A stretch of 64,000 bases of DNA from Cranoglanis bouderius. Lineage: Eukaryota > Chordata > Actinopteri > Siluriformes > Cranoglanididae. Each line of letters starts with the position of its first letter. Position 1 is the stretch's first letter. Both the position numbers and the translations under genes were made by a program. Positions 1 to 12,398 of the stretch are shown piece by piece. The notes under the pieces are model-generated. The model worked only from the letters and a program-made list of their open reading frames with translations, did not search any database and was not told where the DNA came from. The stretch spans positions 3,695,001 through 3,759,000 of the forward strand of contig CM042551.1 of NCBI GenBank assembly GCA_023630585.1, read 5' to 3'.

Positions 1-599
1 TTACTCCTAAATCCTAAATCGCACTACAGCAACCTCTTTTTTTCGGCGCAGGGACGCAGCAGCACTGAAAACCCTTTAGCCGTGTTTAATTCATTACGTT
101 ACATTACATTACATTACTAACTCTGCTGCCACTCCTAGAACATTCTTAACTTTATCATACATGATGGCTATCAAACTCAGGGCATCGCTGACCAATCAGT
201 GCTAAACCAAACAATCGTCTAATTCTGGCTAAGCAGCACTGCCATGCTAGTTCGATTTTTAAAAAAAATTTTTTTTGCCTCAGCGAACGTCTCCCCTCGT
301 AGCCACTGTCTCCATCAGCTTATACCGACAACATGAAAAATACTGACTGTGCAAGAGATTTTAAGGAAAAGACATTCAGGAAAAACCTCTTTCTAAGGAA
401 GAAGAACAATAAGCAGGATTTGATCCTTTTTGTTTCTATTATATACTGTATACACAAAAACGTGCAAGGAGACTTTTGTACAAAGATTCATAATAGGTTT
501 TTCCTTTAACGTTGTATTTCAAACTTTAATACCCAGGGGTTCCATGTGTTCTATGTGTACGTGTATATTTACCACCCACTGATGCATGTTTGAGTATGA

Positions 600-640
600 A
601 ATAAAGAAAGTTTTAATCCATACAGCTCCTTTCTGGTATT
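600..640 (+). promoter_or_regulatory. candidate polyadenylation site (AATAAA plus GT-rich downstream element)
   Basis: AATAAA at 600-605 is followed about 15 bases later by a possible cleavage point and then a T/G-rich stretch to about 660, the usual arrangement of a vertebrate 3' end. If real, it ends a plus-strand transcript that enters from the left edge and lies antisense within dnm2 intron 1. No coding sequence is visible upstream in the window. A chance AATAAA in AT-rich DNA is also likely. Confidence 0.25.
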
Positions 641-928
641 TTTGAGGTTGTTTTGCAGGTTTCGGGCCTGTCTATACGTTCTTGTGCTGCTGTAATCACT
701 GTTTTTGGAGGACAGTTACTACAAGTCGCTGTGTCCATGCCACAAACATGGTTGCTTTCAAACTTGGCATATTTTCTCCCACGTTTTGTATACAACATGT
801 ATAGCCATCAAAGTTACAGACATGCATGACAGCAGAGTTACTACGGCCTCAAATATATATATATATTTTGGTAGTTTATTATTTATGTGAAATCATCAAC
901 AAATTATTGATTAATTGGCTAAAAAATA

Positions 929-1248
929 TCCATCCATTTTCCATACCGCTTATCCTACACAGGGAGCCTGGAGCCTATCCCAGGGAACTGGGCGGGGGAC
1001 AAGGCGGGGGACACCCTATCGCAGGGCACAATCGCACACTCATTCACACTACGGACAATTTGGAAATGCTAAATCAGCCTACAATGCCTGTCTTTGGACT
1101 AGGGGAAGAAACCAGAGTACACAGAAGAAACCCCCAAAGCCCTGGGAGAACACGCAAGCTCTGTGCACTTGGGGGTGGAGGCGGGTATCGAACTCCCAAA
1201 GCGGAGGTGCGAGGCAAACGTGTTAACCAGTAAGCCACAGTGGCCCCC
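929..1248 (-). repeat. tRNA-derived SINE, near full length
   Basis: Read on the minus strand, this starts near 1248 with an A-box-like GTGGCTTACTGGTTAACACG, then a B-box-like AGTTCGATACC. The body contains the typical fish phrases for a repeat of this class, and it ends at 929-940 in a TGGATGGAT-type tail. The same element occurs on the plus strand at 45031-45322, which supports the call. The internal RNA polymerase III boxes are degenerate, so this is a retroposed copy and not a tRNA gene. Reading frames across it are spurious. Confidence 0.75.
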
Positions 1249-1807
1249 GCCTAAAAATACAATTCAGCCCTTTTTTTTTTATAAATAATTAATTGCAAAA
1301 CAAAACTGTGAGAAAGAAAACATTTAACATATTGTTCCCAATACCAATAACCAATTTAAATTCTAATCATTTAAATGGATCTTTCTCTCTACCTCAGTGT
1401 CTAAACTGTACTAAAACTGCACGTACATACTGTAAACCTTTCATCATGAAAGTTAACCAGGCTAAAATTTAAACTTAACCGGCCAAACGTAGGTTGCTGT
1501 TGCATGACTTTGGGGTTGGGACATTTTCGGGGAGTCACAGCCGGACACAATAGTGATGAGAACCACTGGAGCGAAGAATTTTTGAAAAAAGATCAACAGT
1601 GAGGTAATTGTCCGACCAAAACCGTGACTAACCGCAAAACCATAACAACACTACTACTCGTACTTCCTGTATTACACCTTCTTACTTTGTCTAGTCTCTC
1701 CTCCTCCTACACTCTATTTCTCTCTCTCACTTTCAGTCCATCTGGCTCTTTTGCACACAGCTCTTTCTGGGAAGACATTATTTTTCCACCGCTGAGTCAC
1801 AGCAGAG

Positions 1808-1808
<1 letters not shown>

Positions 1809-1847
<39 letters not shown>
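1809..1847. repeat. (CA)n microsatellite
   Basis: Pure CA dinucleotide run inside dnm2 intron 1. Confidence 0.95.
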
Positions 1848-1848
<1 letters not shown>

Positions 1849-2059
1849 AGCTCTTTATGGACACAGAACAACACATACAGCACACATGCCAGAAATCAAG
1901 TCCAGTTTTACAGCACGAGATTCCATGTTTTTAAATTATCACAATTTAGTTTGAACATTCCATGTTTTACAGGGTTTTACTGAGAAGGCTTACAAATATT
2001 AATTGTTTAGTTAGCGGAACTTGTTTTAGCAAGTAGCATTATGAGAATTTATGAATAGG

Positions 2060-3080
2060 ACTCAAAATTCCTCTCAGATATCCTCAGCCCATGTTAGTTA
2101 GCTGGCCAGATTTAGCAGAGGAGATTATAAAGATTTAAAAATGTGAGAAAAATCCCCTCAGAAATCCTGATATATTAGCTAATGTTAGCTGGATATAATT
2201 AGCAAGTGAGATTATGAGTTCTGGACATTTCCTCTCAGAAATCCTGTCAAGTTCGTTCATTTTAGCCACCTGGTTAGCATTAGCAACAGAGCTTAAATAA
2301 AGATTTAAGACTGTGACAAAAAAAAATCAAAAAACTATGAATATGACTTAAAAAAAATCCTCTCAGAAATGACTAATCCTGTCCGGTTAGTTCATTTTAG
2401 TTAGCTGACTGACATTAGCAAAGAAGATTTAACAATCCTCTCAGAAATCCTGTCATATTAGCTCATGTTATCTAGATGGATATATGTATTAGCAAGTAAC
2501 ATAATGAAGATTACGCAGTTATGAGATTTTCCTCTTATAAATCCTGTCAAGTTAGTTCATCTTTGCCAGCTGTTTAGCATTAGCAATGGAGATAATAAAG
2601 GTTTAATAAAGGACAAAAATCTATATATGTGACTTAGAATTCCTTTCAGAAATGACAGATCCAGTTATATCCTTGGCTAACTAACTTCAGAAGAGATTAT
2701 AAAGATTTAAGAATGGGAAAAAAATATATATATATATCTATGAATATGACTAAGACGTCCTTTCAGAAATGATCAATCCTGTCAGGTTAGCTCATGTTAG
2801 TTAGCTGGATAGAATTAGCATGTAAGATTATGAAGATTATGCAGTTATGAAATTTTCCTCCCAGAAATCCTGTCAGGTTAGCTCATGTTAGTTAGCTGAC
2901 TAGCTTTAGCAAAGGAGATTATAAAGATTATTTTTAAAAAAATAATAATAATAATTATAATACGTTCAGAAATCCTGTCATAGCCAGCTAGATAAAATTG
3001 ACTAGTACGATTTTGGCTAGTAGTTATGGACATTTCCTCTCAGAAATCCTGTCAGATTTCATGTTTGCTATTGTACTAGT
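2060..3080. repeat. degenerate tandem array, unit roughly 75-115 bp
   Basis: About ten to eleven diverged copies recur, each built from CTCTCAGAAATCCTGTCA, then GTTAGCTCATGTTAGTTAGC, then a segment like TAGCAAAGGAGATTATAAAG. Copies start near 2070, 2157, 2232, 2361, 2436, 2530, 2645, 2760, 2858, 2950 and 3038. Units differ by indels and short A/T tracts, so the array is old. No coding potential is seen. Confidence 0.8.
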
Positions 3081-3504
3081 GCTAACGGTGAAGAAAATAT
3101 AATTATAAGAAATGAAAGGCACACGTTGCAGTAAATAAACAGGGAATTATGGGTGTAACAATAACCACGCCCGGGGCATGACCAGCACACCAGAAACGCT
3201 TAAACAAAACCTAAGGAAGAACCACACCATATTTGCATATCTGCCTTTAAGGCACTGTATGTTTACTTCCTGGTCCTGCTTTACGACACGAGTCATGACA
3301 TGTCTGTTGTAACTAAAAACAGATCCTATCAGCTAACCGCTTTCATAACCAGGAAGTAACTGTGTACAAGTCGTATGGCTAAAAGGTCACATCACGGTCA
3401 ACAAAATCTCTAAGATGTGCCTTAAATTTTATTAAGGGTTTGTTTCTCTTTGTCAAAAAAGACACAGCTGACTTTTTTTTTTTTTTGTTTTGATCAAAGC
3501 GCTG

Positions 3505-3835
3505 CTGAATTCTGGATTCTGATTTGTCAGAAGGCGTTGATTAATGTTCTATAACAGCAGCTCTGACAGTAGTTCAGCTGCAGATCACGGGTTTATATTA
3601 ATAATATTGTTGTATATTATCGTTTCTATTGTAACAGCTCATTTACAGGTGACTTGTACGGCAGAAGCTCCACATGAACTGATCAAAACCTGCATAATCG
3701 TAGATATAGTGACGTTTTCTGTGAGAAGACATTTACTTAACATTGATGGAAGGAGTCTCCAGTGTCAGTGCTTTCTAACAGTAATCACACTACACCGTCA
3801 CTGATTATTTTCCTATAACAGCACATCCTGAAATT
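3505..3835 (+). repeat. interspersed repeat family R1, long copy
   Basis: This begins with CTGGATTCTGATTTGTCAGA, contains the core TTCTATAACAGCAGCTCTGA, and ends in GATTATTTTCCTATAACAGC. Related segments recur at 4915-5150, 10190-10310, 35565-36050, 44925-45015, 47008-47420 and 48062-48480. The repetition in both orientations shows a dispersed non-coding element, probably a non-autonomous DNA transposon. I do not recognise a named family. Confidence 0.6.
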
Positions 3836-4293
3836 AATGCCAAGTATGGAATCTCGTTTCCGGCACGGACGAAAGATTTTTTTTTTTTAAAGGCAACTGC
3901 GACTTTATTTCTCATAATTCTGCACTTCTACATTTCTCGCAATTTTGAGTTTGCATCTCACAATTCCGACATTTTTCTTGCAATTCAGACGTCCACTTGA
4001 CATTTGGTGCGTTACAAAGAGTGCACCAACAAAGCAATCATCCTGTATAAATAGGCTACATACAGTAAGAACACTCATCAGCTAGTCAAGACAAAGAAAA
4101 CCAGACGCTAGCGCACGCTGTGTCAAGTGGATGTCTAAATTGCGAGTAAAAAAAAAAAAAAAGTCAGAATTGCGAGATGCAAACTCGTAATTGCGAGAAA
4201 CAAAGTCAGAATTGCGAGATTTGCGAGAATTGCGAGATGAATTGCTATTACCTTTTTTATTTTTTTCTCCGTGCTGGAAACAGGCTTCCATAG

Positions 4294-4294
<1 letters not shown>

Positions 4295-4387
<93 letters not shown>
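4295..4387. repeat. compound (GT)n(TA)n microsatellite
   Basis: A GT run from about 4296 passes directly into a TA run that ends near 4387. The alternating purine-pyrimidine sequence could adopt Z-DNA or cruciform structure. Confidence 0.95.
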
Positions 4388-4391
<4 letters not shown>

Positions 4392-4552
4392 AGATTTTGA
4401 TTTGACACTCAGCCTGTCACAATTTCACGATTAGCAAAAGCAGTGTGTAGACCGTCACAATTTCAACAGCTCTGCTGCACAGAATGCTGTGGTTAAGTAT
4501 TTATCTCAAGGAGAAAGTCTACTGAAAGAGACCAGTGTCATTGTGAGACACA

Positions 4553-4553
<1 letters not shown>

Positions 4554-4612
<59 letters not shown>
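4554..4612. repeat. (CA)n microsatellite
   Basis: Long pure CA run in dnm2 intron 1. Confidence 0.95.
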
Positions 4613-4615
<3 letters not shown>

Positions 4616-4747
4616 CCTCCTCAGGGATGCCATGCTGCCATTACAACCAGCACTCTGTCTCACACACACGTTACTCATGCAGTGTGCGTGCGCCGGTGAC
4701 CAAAAACACACTGCGTCACACTGTGAAATCAAAGGATGACATAACGG

Positions 4748-4749
<2 letters not shown>

Positions 4750-4838
<89 letters not shown>

Positions 4839-4840
4839 GA
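4750..4840. repeat. (CA)n microsatellite with TA interruptions
   Basis: A CA run interrupted by CATA and CATATA steps. It lies 140 bp from the preceding CA tract. Confidence 0.95.
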
Positions 4841-4914
4841 GAGTTGGCTGTTGAGGAAGCCGAACAGCCAGGACCCTGAGCTTATACAACACGAAGATTT
4901 CACGAATGTTTACT

Positions 4915-5150
4915 GGTACCGACACAAAGTTGATTATTTTCCTATAACAGCACATCCCAAGGTGTTTGATTCCTCTTATACCACAGCAATTTGCCAACGA
5001 TTACAATGTTTTCTTTATTAAAGAACAACATTCCATACTCTTTATCCATTTATAGTTACATTTAATGTTGTGGTATATCTGTGAAACAAGTTAATTCCTG
5101 TTCTCACTTACGTTACAGCAGCTATAGACAGTCTTTCCCTCACCAGCCTC
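4915..5150 (+). repeat. interspersed repeat family R1, partial copy
   Basis: Contains GATTATTTTCCTATAACAGC followed by a segment ending in ACATTTAATGTTGTGG and an AGCAGCTATA motif. The same order of blocks is seen at 35600-35780, which supports homology. Confidence 0.6.
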
Positions 5151-6740
5151 TCTTTTCAGCCCAAAATCCTAAAGCACTCGCCTTTGATGAGCATCATATG
5201 TTAAGTCCAGACCTGCCCTGTGTTTAGAGTTAAACATAAGGGACGCTTTGAGAAAAATCTACAGCCGTCGCTGAGGTTACCGATATTGAAATAAATATTC
5301 GTTTAAATCCGTTTTTTTTTTTTCTTGTGCGATTTGACTACTACTACTGATCTACTGCTTCATTTGCATAGTCTGGATCAGAGTGAAAGCGATACTTTTG
5401 GTTCATTTGGTTTATTTCAAGATCTAAAAACGTCCTCCAAAACTATTTCGTTCATGAGTTAGAAACAGGTAAAGAAACCTCGACCAAGCGTGCATATAAA
5501 TATACGCACTCCGGCATGGAGTCAGCGCTAAATAAATGAATAGATAATTATATAAACAACTAGTTTAACGTCAAGTATGGAGTTTATTTTCTCTTCTTCT
5601 TCACCCAAATCTCCAGATCACACGGCATTTCCGCACACAGCTCTGTCCTTTGATTCACTTCCTGCAGTCCAGTAGACTCATTTACTCCTGTATCCACAAT
5701 GGTTGTCATGGTAACAGTGTAAAAGTAGAACACGGGATCTTCGAACATCAGAAAACGACCATTTTTAAAATTTTTTTATTTTTTTAATGCTTTTGAACAC
5801 GTGTAGCTATTACAAAGATAGCTAACAGATAAGAGTCTCATCACTATCACCATCACGAACTAATCGTTCAAATAACTTTCAGCATTAAAAAAATATGAGT
5901 CTAATTCTGAAAATATATAACGTGTGTAATATTTACTGAAAAAAGAAAACATTTAATTTAAAAAACTAACAGTGCGTTAACTCGTGACGCTCGCCTGCTG
6001 CTCAGAACCGCTTAAAGTTGGTTGGAGGCAACTGTGTACTAGACCTGTGTCAATAATATATCATAATATATATATATATATATATCATACAGATATAATA
6101 TACCATTTGAGCTATGGTATGTGCTAGAAGTGTGTAACTGATCATTAATTAATAATTAACGACTGATTGCCGATTAACGACTACAGCGTTTCTCGGCAAC
6201 AAGACGAGTTATATAACGTAAGTGAACTAACTTGTTTTCCTGGACGTTCTAAAGCATTAATTGTAACTAGAAATGGATAAAAAAAAAAATTTTTTAATTT
6301 AAACGCATAACTCATCATTCATGCCTCTTTTTCCCCCCCAATTAAAGCTTGTTTTTTTGTTTTCACAAAATCAGCAAAATTATCTTCGCCGCTGAAAATA
6401 TTTTGAATACGTCCAAATTTATCTAATATTTCTTATTATGAGATTATATCTATAAACCAAATATAAGATTTAGATACTTTTACTCATTTCAAGGTTTACA
6501 TTTTCTTATTCTATTGGAAGATAATTTTGCTTCATTGCTTCTTCCGATAAATAAATGCTTAAACTTATCTGCAAACAAAACTAGACTTATCAGTGTATTT
6601 TGTTTACTGCAATCTTTTAATAGGAAAAACTGGATTCATTTGACTATATTCAGGATATTTTCACTCGCTAGGATGTCAGTTTTTTTCCCCTCCGATGTAT
6701 ACACTCTCTGATTTAACAGTTTACTCAACTTTTATTTGTG

Positions 6741-6743
6741 AAA

Positions 6744-6778
<35 letters not shown>
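6741..6778. repeat. (AAAT)n microsatellite
   Basis: About nine to ten tetranucleotide units. Confidence 0.9.
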
Positions 6779-9149
6779 GCGCTAGGGTGTTTGAAAGCTT
6801 TTGGCTGGCCATGTGTTATCAACCTGAAATCCTGCATTTCGTAAGAAGTGGCTCATCACTATTTGTTATGGAAATGCGTGCTTTGAATGCATCTTACGTA
6901 AAAGCTGTGTTGTAAGTGCACACTCCTCAACCGACCATCGTTTGTTGTAGTATACAGCACGTGTACTGTAGTGACGGGACTCTTTTCAGTGAGTCAGGTC
7001 AATCGACTCGGCTCAACAATGGCGGTCGACTCTTTTGGCTCAGAGCCATTTTGTGCAACAGAGAGCGGATTTTCGCGTGACGGCACGAGTCATATTTCAT
7101 CGCTATATCTAAACACTAACGTGGCCCGAAGAGGACTGTTTGGACAGATGAAGAAATGGCGGTTTAATTTAATTTAATTTAATTAGCAAAAGCAACATCA
7201 GCAAGTATCACCGTTATCCTGACCAGGATGAAGCTCTTACCTAAGGTGAAGGAATTGAAGCTACAGATTTGAAAAGAGGTTTCCATGGAAGCATTTTGAT
7301 TAAATTACACTGCAAGACTAACCCTACGTTCACGTGACAACGTGACAGGTGTCCAGTCATCTTCTATGCACACCTCAGACGTGGAGCCGGGATTTCAACG
7401 GAGACTTTCTCAATTTCTATGCGAATCAGGTATGACGTGGTAAAGCGACAAATCCCAATGATCGGCTTTGAATGATTCCTCAGACCAACCCTGGTCCGAG
7501 GTTCCCGGATCGGAACCTGTAAATTGGTTCCCGTTTACCGAATTTATTGCTGCATTCGATTAAAGTTTACAAAATTAAAAACAAATGAAGACAACGCCCC
7601 CCAACTCGTAATTCCTACTCGTAAACTCAGGACGGTCTCCTCAGACCCGAGTTCAGCAAGTGACGTCAAATCGACATGGCCGCTCACAGCATCAGCGGTA
7701 AACACAGTAGTACTTTTTACCCTTAAATGAGTTGCACTGTACATACACGAGTATTTGCTTTAGCTCGAGCTACATACAGATAATACTCGCTTGTTACATC
7801 TAAAACATTGACTATACAGTGTTCAGAGTTTTGAGGAGGCATCTTGAACGCAAGGAGTCGAGTTCTGACTTCCTACTTCCGACGTAAGTCAAACGCAGCA
7901 TTATAACTAGGGGTTATATAACTAACAATGAGCGATATAGGGAAAAAAATGGAACGATGTGCATCGTAGAAATGTGCGAAAGCTTATGTACGTCATGTAG
8001 ATGAGCGTTCTATATTAATTATGCATCTAAAGCGGTTGTACTGTTTGAACACCAGAGGTCCCAATAGAGTTAAAATAAATAGATAGCTCCAGAGCACAAT
8101 GAATGACACGCATTACACGTTATGTGGTTACATGACCACGTTATAACCGTTCAAAAGACTCTTCGGTAGCTTTGTCACGAGACCAGCCACGTGCCGCTGT
8201 GATCTACGGTGCCTGAGAAAGAGGTCGTGGAAGTTGGGCACTTTAGCGACTTTGGAGCTCTATTTTCACTGCCACAGGACTCATTATGTTTCCCTCCATC
8301 ATTTTCCCCGGGTCAGAGACTTGGTTTATTCGCTTAAACTTTTGGGAGAATTCATTTATTCATTCCTAAGATTCATTTTTAAGATAAGGTGAACCCGTGC
8401 TACAGTTTGTTTACAATACTACACCTGTGTTTGCAGCCATTTTCGATTTATTTAGTTATATACAGACAAAACTGCACATTGCTTTGCATTGTTCATGAGT
8501 CAGAAATTTAAAAAAAAAAAAGGAGTCTCTTCAGTCATCATTTTTTAATTCAAATTTTGTTCAAAATAATATTCTGGGAATCGAAGTGAATCGAATCGTT
8601 GAAGCCAGCGGCATGAATCGAATCGAGACCGGAGTGTATCGTTACACCCCTAAATATAACCGTGGTTTGAACTTATCCTGATTATAGGTATAGAGTATAG
8701 AGAAAAATAAAGCCTGGAAGGAAGTAGCAGAGATCGTCTGTGCCTCTGGAGAGTGTACGTAGCTAGTGCAGCTGGATCGCTTACGTAGCCGAGCACATAA
8801 CGTAAACCGTTAAATCATAAACAAAGTGTGTATTGTGTATTTCGGCTACTATAGTTTCTCATGAGGATTAAAGCGCCGGATAGTACACGCCCACAAGATA
8901 CAAACTACGAGCGACATGACCGAGTGCTACTGTAAACGAAGGGTAATGGCGTCGATCTGTTCATGAACAACGCGACTCTGTTCTGGTTATTGGCACTACC
9001 CTCATCTGACATGTTATGTGCTATTGCTTTGACGTGCGTTTTCATGTAACTAACCCCTATTCTTTTTATTCTTTGATCGTCTTGCTTCCTTTTTACTTTT
9101 TAATCTTGTGGCGCTTTGCGTCAAGAAAAGCGCACTATAAATAAAACGC

Positions 9150-9175
9150 ATTATTATTATTATTATTATTATTAT
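9150..9175. repeat. (ATT)n microsatellite
   Basis: Trinucleotide run that follows a stretch resembling a fish LINE/SINE tail (CGCTTTGCGTCAAG and CACTATAAATAAA). It may mark the 3' end of a retroposed fragment, but too little is present to name it. Confidence 0.85.
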
Positions 9176-9674
9176 GAATATTAACACAAATAAAAAGACA
9201 GAAAATTCAACTGATATAAAGCTGCAAGTCTGTATCTGGTTTAGGGACGCACATGGGCGTTCGAATACGCAGTTAACAGTTTAAAGCGCCAGTATGTGAA
9301 TACAGAACCACGCCAGGACGTGGGTGAGAAAATATGAAAAAGAAACGTTATATCTGGCAGTATTTTGATTCGGAGAGCGGCACGAGACAGAACAAAAAAA
9401 AGCCTCAGGAGCAGCGGTTTAAGGTCTAAGAGAAACAGACCTCCCAGCCACCCCTTTGCCATCCCACGTAAAGGTTTCTAGAGCAATCACCGCTTCGAAC
9501 CACAGAACTAAAACTTTTCCAATTCGCAGAACCCTTAAGGTCATGCAGAAGGGATTCTTGGTACGAGTCTGGTGCCTGAGCAGCGCGAAGTCCTGCCCAC
9601 TCCGATCACGCCCGTGTTAATGTGTACAAGATACGAGCGTGTGTTAAAGCAGTTCATAGCTTCAGCTCCGTCCA

Positions 9675-9703
9675 TGTGTGTGTGTGTGTGTGTGTGTGTG
9701 TGG
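9675..9703. repeat. (GT)n microsatellite
   Basis: Pure GT run in dnm2 intron 1. Confidence 0.95.
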
Positions 9704-9877
9704 TTGCTAGCGTGCACAGGCAGGGCGGGGCTCGACACGCACTTATTCCTTAGCTACAAAAAAAAAAAAAAAAACCTGCCGAACAGGCTGCTTTAGAGGC
9801 CACTGGCTGTGTTACACAAACTATGTGAAGGACACAGGGACACGCAGGAGGTCACGTCAGTCAAAACCAACTGAAAT

Positions 9878-9933
9878 ACTACTACTACTACTACTACTAT
9901 TAATAATAATACTACTAATAATAATAATAATAA
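9878..9933. repeat. compound (ACT)n(AAT)n microsatellite
   Basis: ACT triplets grade into AAT triplets. Confidence 0.9.
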
Positions 9934-10189
9934 TGCATCTTGTCCATTAAACACTGAAAAAATATAAATCAATGTGTCACTCAGGTTTTGTTCACATTTC
10001 CGAGCAAAAAAATTCCGTTTTCATTCTACACATATTCAACTCCTCAGCTACAACTGGTCTGACACGTCCCACAGCATTAAACGCAACTATAAACGGATAA
10101 AAACTATGCATCGTTATTTGATAAATAAATATTCGCAATCGTCGCCAAATGCCTCTAGTATAAAAGGAATAACGCACTCCAGGACAGGC

Positions 10190-10310
10190 TCCCACAGGAA
10201 AATAATCGACCTTGTTGTGTTAACAGTAACTGCGCTTCGTCACGCCAGCCCGTCACTGATTATTTCCCTGTAACAGCACAACGCAGAGTGTTTTATTCCT
10301 TACTTATCAG
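10190..10310 (+). repeat. interspersed repeat family R1, 3' fragment
   Basis: Contains CGTCACTGATTATTTCCCTG followed by TAACAGCACA and GTGTTTTATTCCTTA, the same block order as the right end of the copy at 3505-3835. Confidence 0.5.
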
Positions 10311-10657
10311 AAGGCAGTACAGGTTATAACGGATATCGTGACTAGATGACTGCATAAATGAAACCCTCTGGACACTCAGACCAAAGGCACGTCTCTTCAC
10401 CCCGGATAAAAGCGGTCTAATCATTCCCAGATCCCTAGACGTGCGAATAAAGTTTGGGGGAAATCATTACAGCCTGAGTGAGCTGATGACGGAACGGCTA
10501 GACAGACAGAAAGAGGAAGAGGAAATGCCAGCAGGGTGCCGATGTGTCTATGAGTTCATGGATCGCAGGGTTTTCTCTCCGGTCCTGCTCCAAATTGTCC
10601 CAGTGTCCCGAATAATATACGAAAGAAGCAGTGATTCAGCAGCTCATCTAGATGAAG

Positions 10658-10660
<3 letters not shown>

Positions 10661-10697
<37 letters not shown>
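10661..10697. repeat. (GT)n microsatellite
   Basis: Pure GT run. Confidence 0.95.
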
Positions 10698-10699
<2 letters not shown>

Positions 10700-10782
10700 C
10701 CACAGGTTGCTGTTTTGCCTGGGTGTGGCTGCAGTAAACAGCCTCCAGAGTCCAAACTGTTTACCTGCTCAAGCCAGAACGC

Positions 10783-10826
10783 CCACCTGATACACCTGAT
10801 ACACCTGATACACCTGATACACCTGA
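10783..10826. repeat. 9-bp minisatellite, unit CACCTGATA
   Basis: Four to five consecutive 9-bp units. The length is a multiple of three, so an open frame crosses it, but it lies inside an intron and is not coding. Confidence 0.9.
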
Positions 10827-12237
10827 AAGATTTCAGCTCACAATACAAACTTTTTCATGGCGCTGAAAGGCTTCACAAAAGTGCTTCGAGTACTTCCTAT
10901 TTTGCCGTGCTGTCGACTCTTAATGTTATGCAAAAACACTTTTCATATTCACATGAAACAGGAAGTCAGTGACGGCGTGGCGAAGTACTTGACCGATCTA
11001 AACAACAGCCAATAGCGTTCGAGATGACGCCATGACGCCATGACACACCCCCACCCCACCCCTGCCGAATCGAAACACCCGAGAGTAGCTTTTCGAACTA
11101 GCTAAATATGAAGACTTTTACAAGAGGCTGTGGAGGATTTTCTGACGTCCATCTTAACCGGACAGACATCCCAGACCTGCGCGTTTCCGGACTTATGTTG
11201 TACGAGAGTCGCAGGGTCGTCACACAGGAGACCACTGATGCTCCTGACTGGAAGACAAAGTGATATCGCTGACTGTTACTGATTGATAAGCGTAGACGGA
11301 ACTGCGCCCTCGATCAGTCTGACGTTTCGACATAAAGGCATCGACACTCCTCCGGAAAGTCACATAACCTCCGACTCAAAAAAACTCCACCCTGTTCCAA
11401 ATACACAGACCTTTTTTTCCCCCTCCACTAAGGGATAGTTGGAAACGGGAACAGTAAAAGTAGTGAGAAGATTCATGGCCAAAAACAAACAGAAAACATT
11501 GCTGCTAAGAATCTGCGACTGTACAGCAAGAAACACCCCAGGGGGCGGGACTTATTCAATCTTGCGAGCATTTAATTGGACGAAAACAAGACTAGTACAT
11601 GATGAGTCATCGAAAAAATTATTTATTTTTAAAATTTTTTTTTTTTTTTAAATATATACACTATCGTATCGGTGTCTATAAAACTAAGGCACAGCTCTGA
11701 AACACACATTACTGTTATTTATTATATTAGCTGCCTATCTAGCTTAAACTACTAGCTATGCTGCTAACGTTGCAAAAAACCCGTCCTGCAGCGAGAATAG
11801 TGAGTCTGCGTGACATTTTACCGAGCTAAATAAAAAGTGAAACTTTGTTCAAACCACCATAAACCGACTGTTATCATATTTCAAGGCCAGCATGCAAACA
11901 GGCCACCTTCAAATTTCCCTTTCTCGCTCGCTGTCGGCTCGCTGCTCAGCTTCCGCCTTGTGCGCACTCTGCGTCCGCTCTTTTCGTTCCAACGGACGGC
12001 GCTTAGGAGAACTACGTAACTGGCGTTTGTGAATCCCATAGAAAAAAGAAAAAAAAACTAGTCTATGACAATCGACTGCCTAAAAACCCTAACGACGACG
12101 GAAATGTACAGAAGGGGAAAACAAAACAAACCAAACAAAACGAGCCAACACGCGGGGAAGACTGAAATAGTTGCCTATAAGCAGGTTTTAGATTGAGTTT
12201 AGCAAGTTGAAAACAGGAAAATCATAACGAAACCAAC

Positions 12238-12398
12238 CTGCCGACGAAATTTTCCAAAACCGAGCTCTTTCCGGCGCTCTGTCCTCCCACCACGGCGATC
12301 TGGGGTAAATCCAAATTGCAGCTCTGCCCGATGGAACTGAAAGCATCCTGAAGTTTATTGATCAGGGGGATCAATTCCTCCATCCCCCGGTTCCCCAT
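12238..12398 (-). CDS. dnm2: dynamin-2, first coding exon (residues 1-53 plus split codon)
   Basis: Dynamin-2 is the GTPase that assembles into helices round the necks of clathrin-coated and other vesicles and drives membrane fission. Read from the ATG at 12398 leftwards, the exon begins MGNRGMEELIPLINKLQDAF and includes the stretch LPQIAVVGGQSAGKSS. The P-loop is at residues 38-46, with the nucleotide-binding Lys44. The exon ends in ENFVG plus AG at 12238, followed by a GTTGGT donor at 12237-12232, in the same phase as other dynamin genes. I call DNM2 and not DNM1 or DNM3 because of MEELIP, the Lys in NKLQDAF, and SSIGQSCNLD; DNM1 has AIGQNADLD. The neighbouring qtrt1 gene supports this, since QTRT1 and DNM2 are adjacent in mammals. 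The remaining exons are outside the window. It is transcribed away from qtrt1. Confidence 0.95.

Larger units (their letters stand above)
1..12237 (-). other. dnm2: dnm2 intron 1 (5' part of the intron; continues beyond the left edge)
   Basis: Everything left of the dnm2 first-exon splice donor is read as intron 1 of that minus-strand gene. I looked for the next dynamin exon (the DFLPRGSG region) on the minus strand and did not find it, so the intron is at least 12.2 kb. A long first intron is normal for vertebrate DNM2. The content is a SINE at 929-1248, a degenerate tandem array at 2060-3080, copies of an interspersed repeat near 3.5, 4.9 and 10.2 kb, and many microsatellites. The stretches 5150-9140 and 10980-12200 are AT-rich with no recognised gene. 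A plausible plus-strand poly(A) site lies at 600-605. Confidence 0.7.

Noticed and set aside
826..1233. 135-residue open frame and overlapping frames
   Set aside because: They lie entirely in the SINE at 929-1248 and its flank; the same repeat at 45031-45322 also yields unrelated open frames.
4082..4854. Frames rich in His-Thr, Cys-Val or Ile-Tyr
   Set aside because: Translations of (CA)n, (GT)n and (TA)n repeats. The same holds for similar frames near 9.6, 10.7, 16.1, 33.8, 43.6, 56.4, 58.2, 59.3 and 61.6 kb.
1..12237. Further dynamin exons
   Set aside because: I scanned the minus strand for the next conserved exon and for GC-rich coding blocks and found none.
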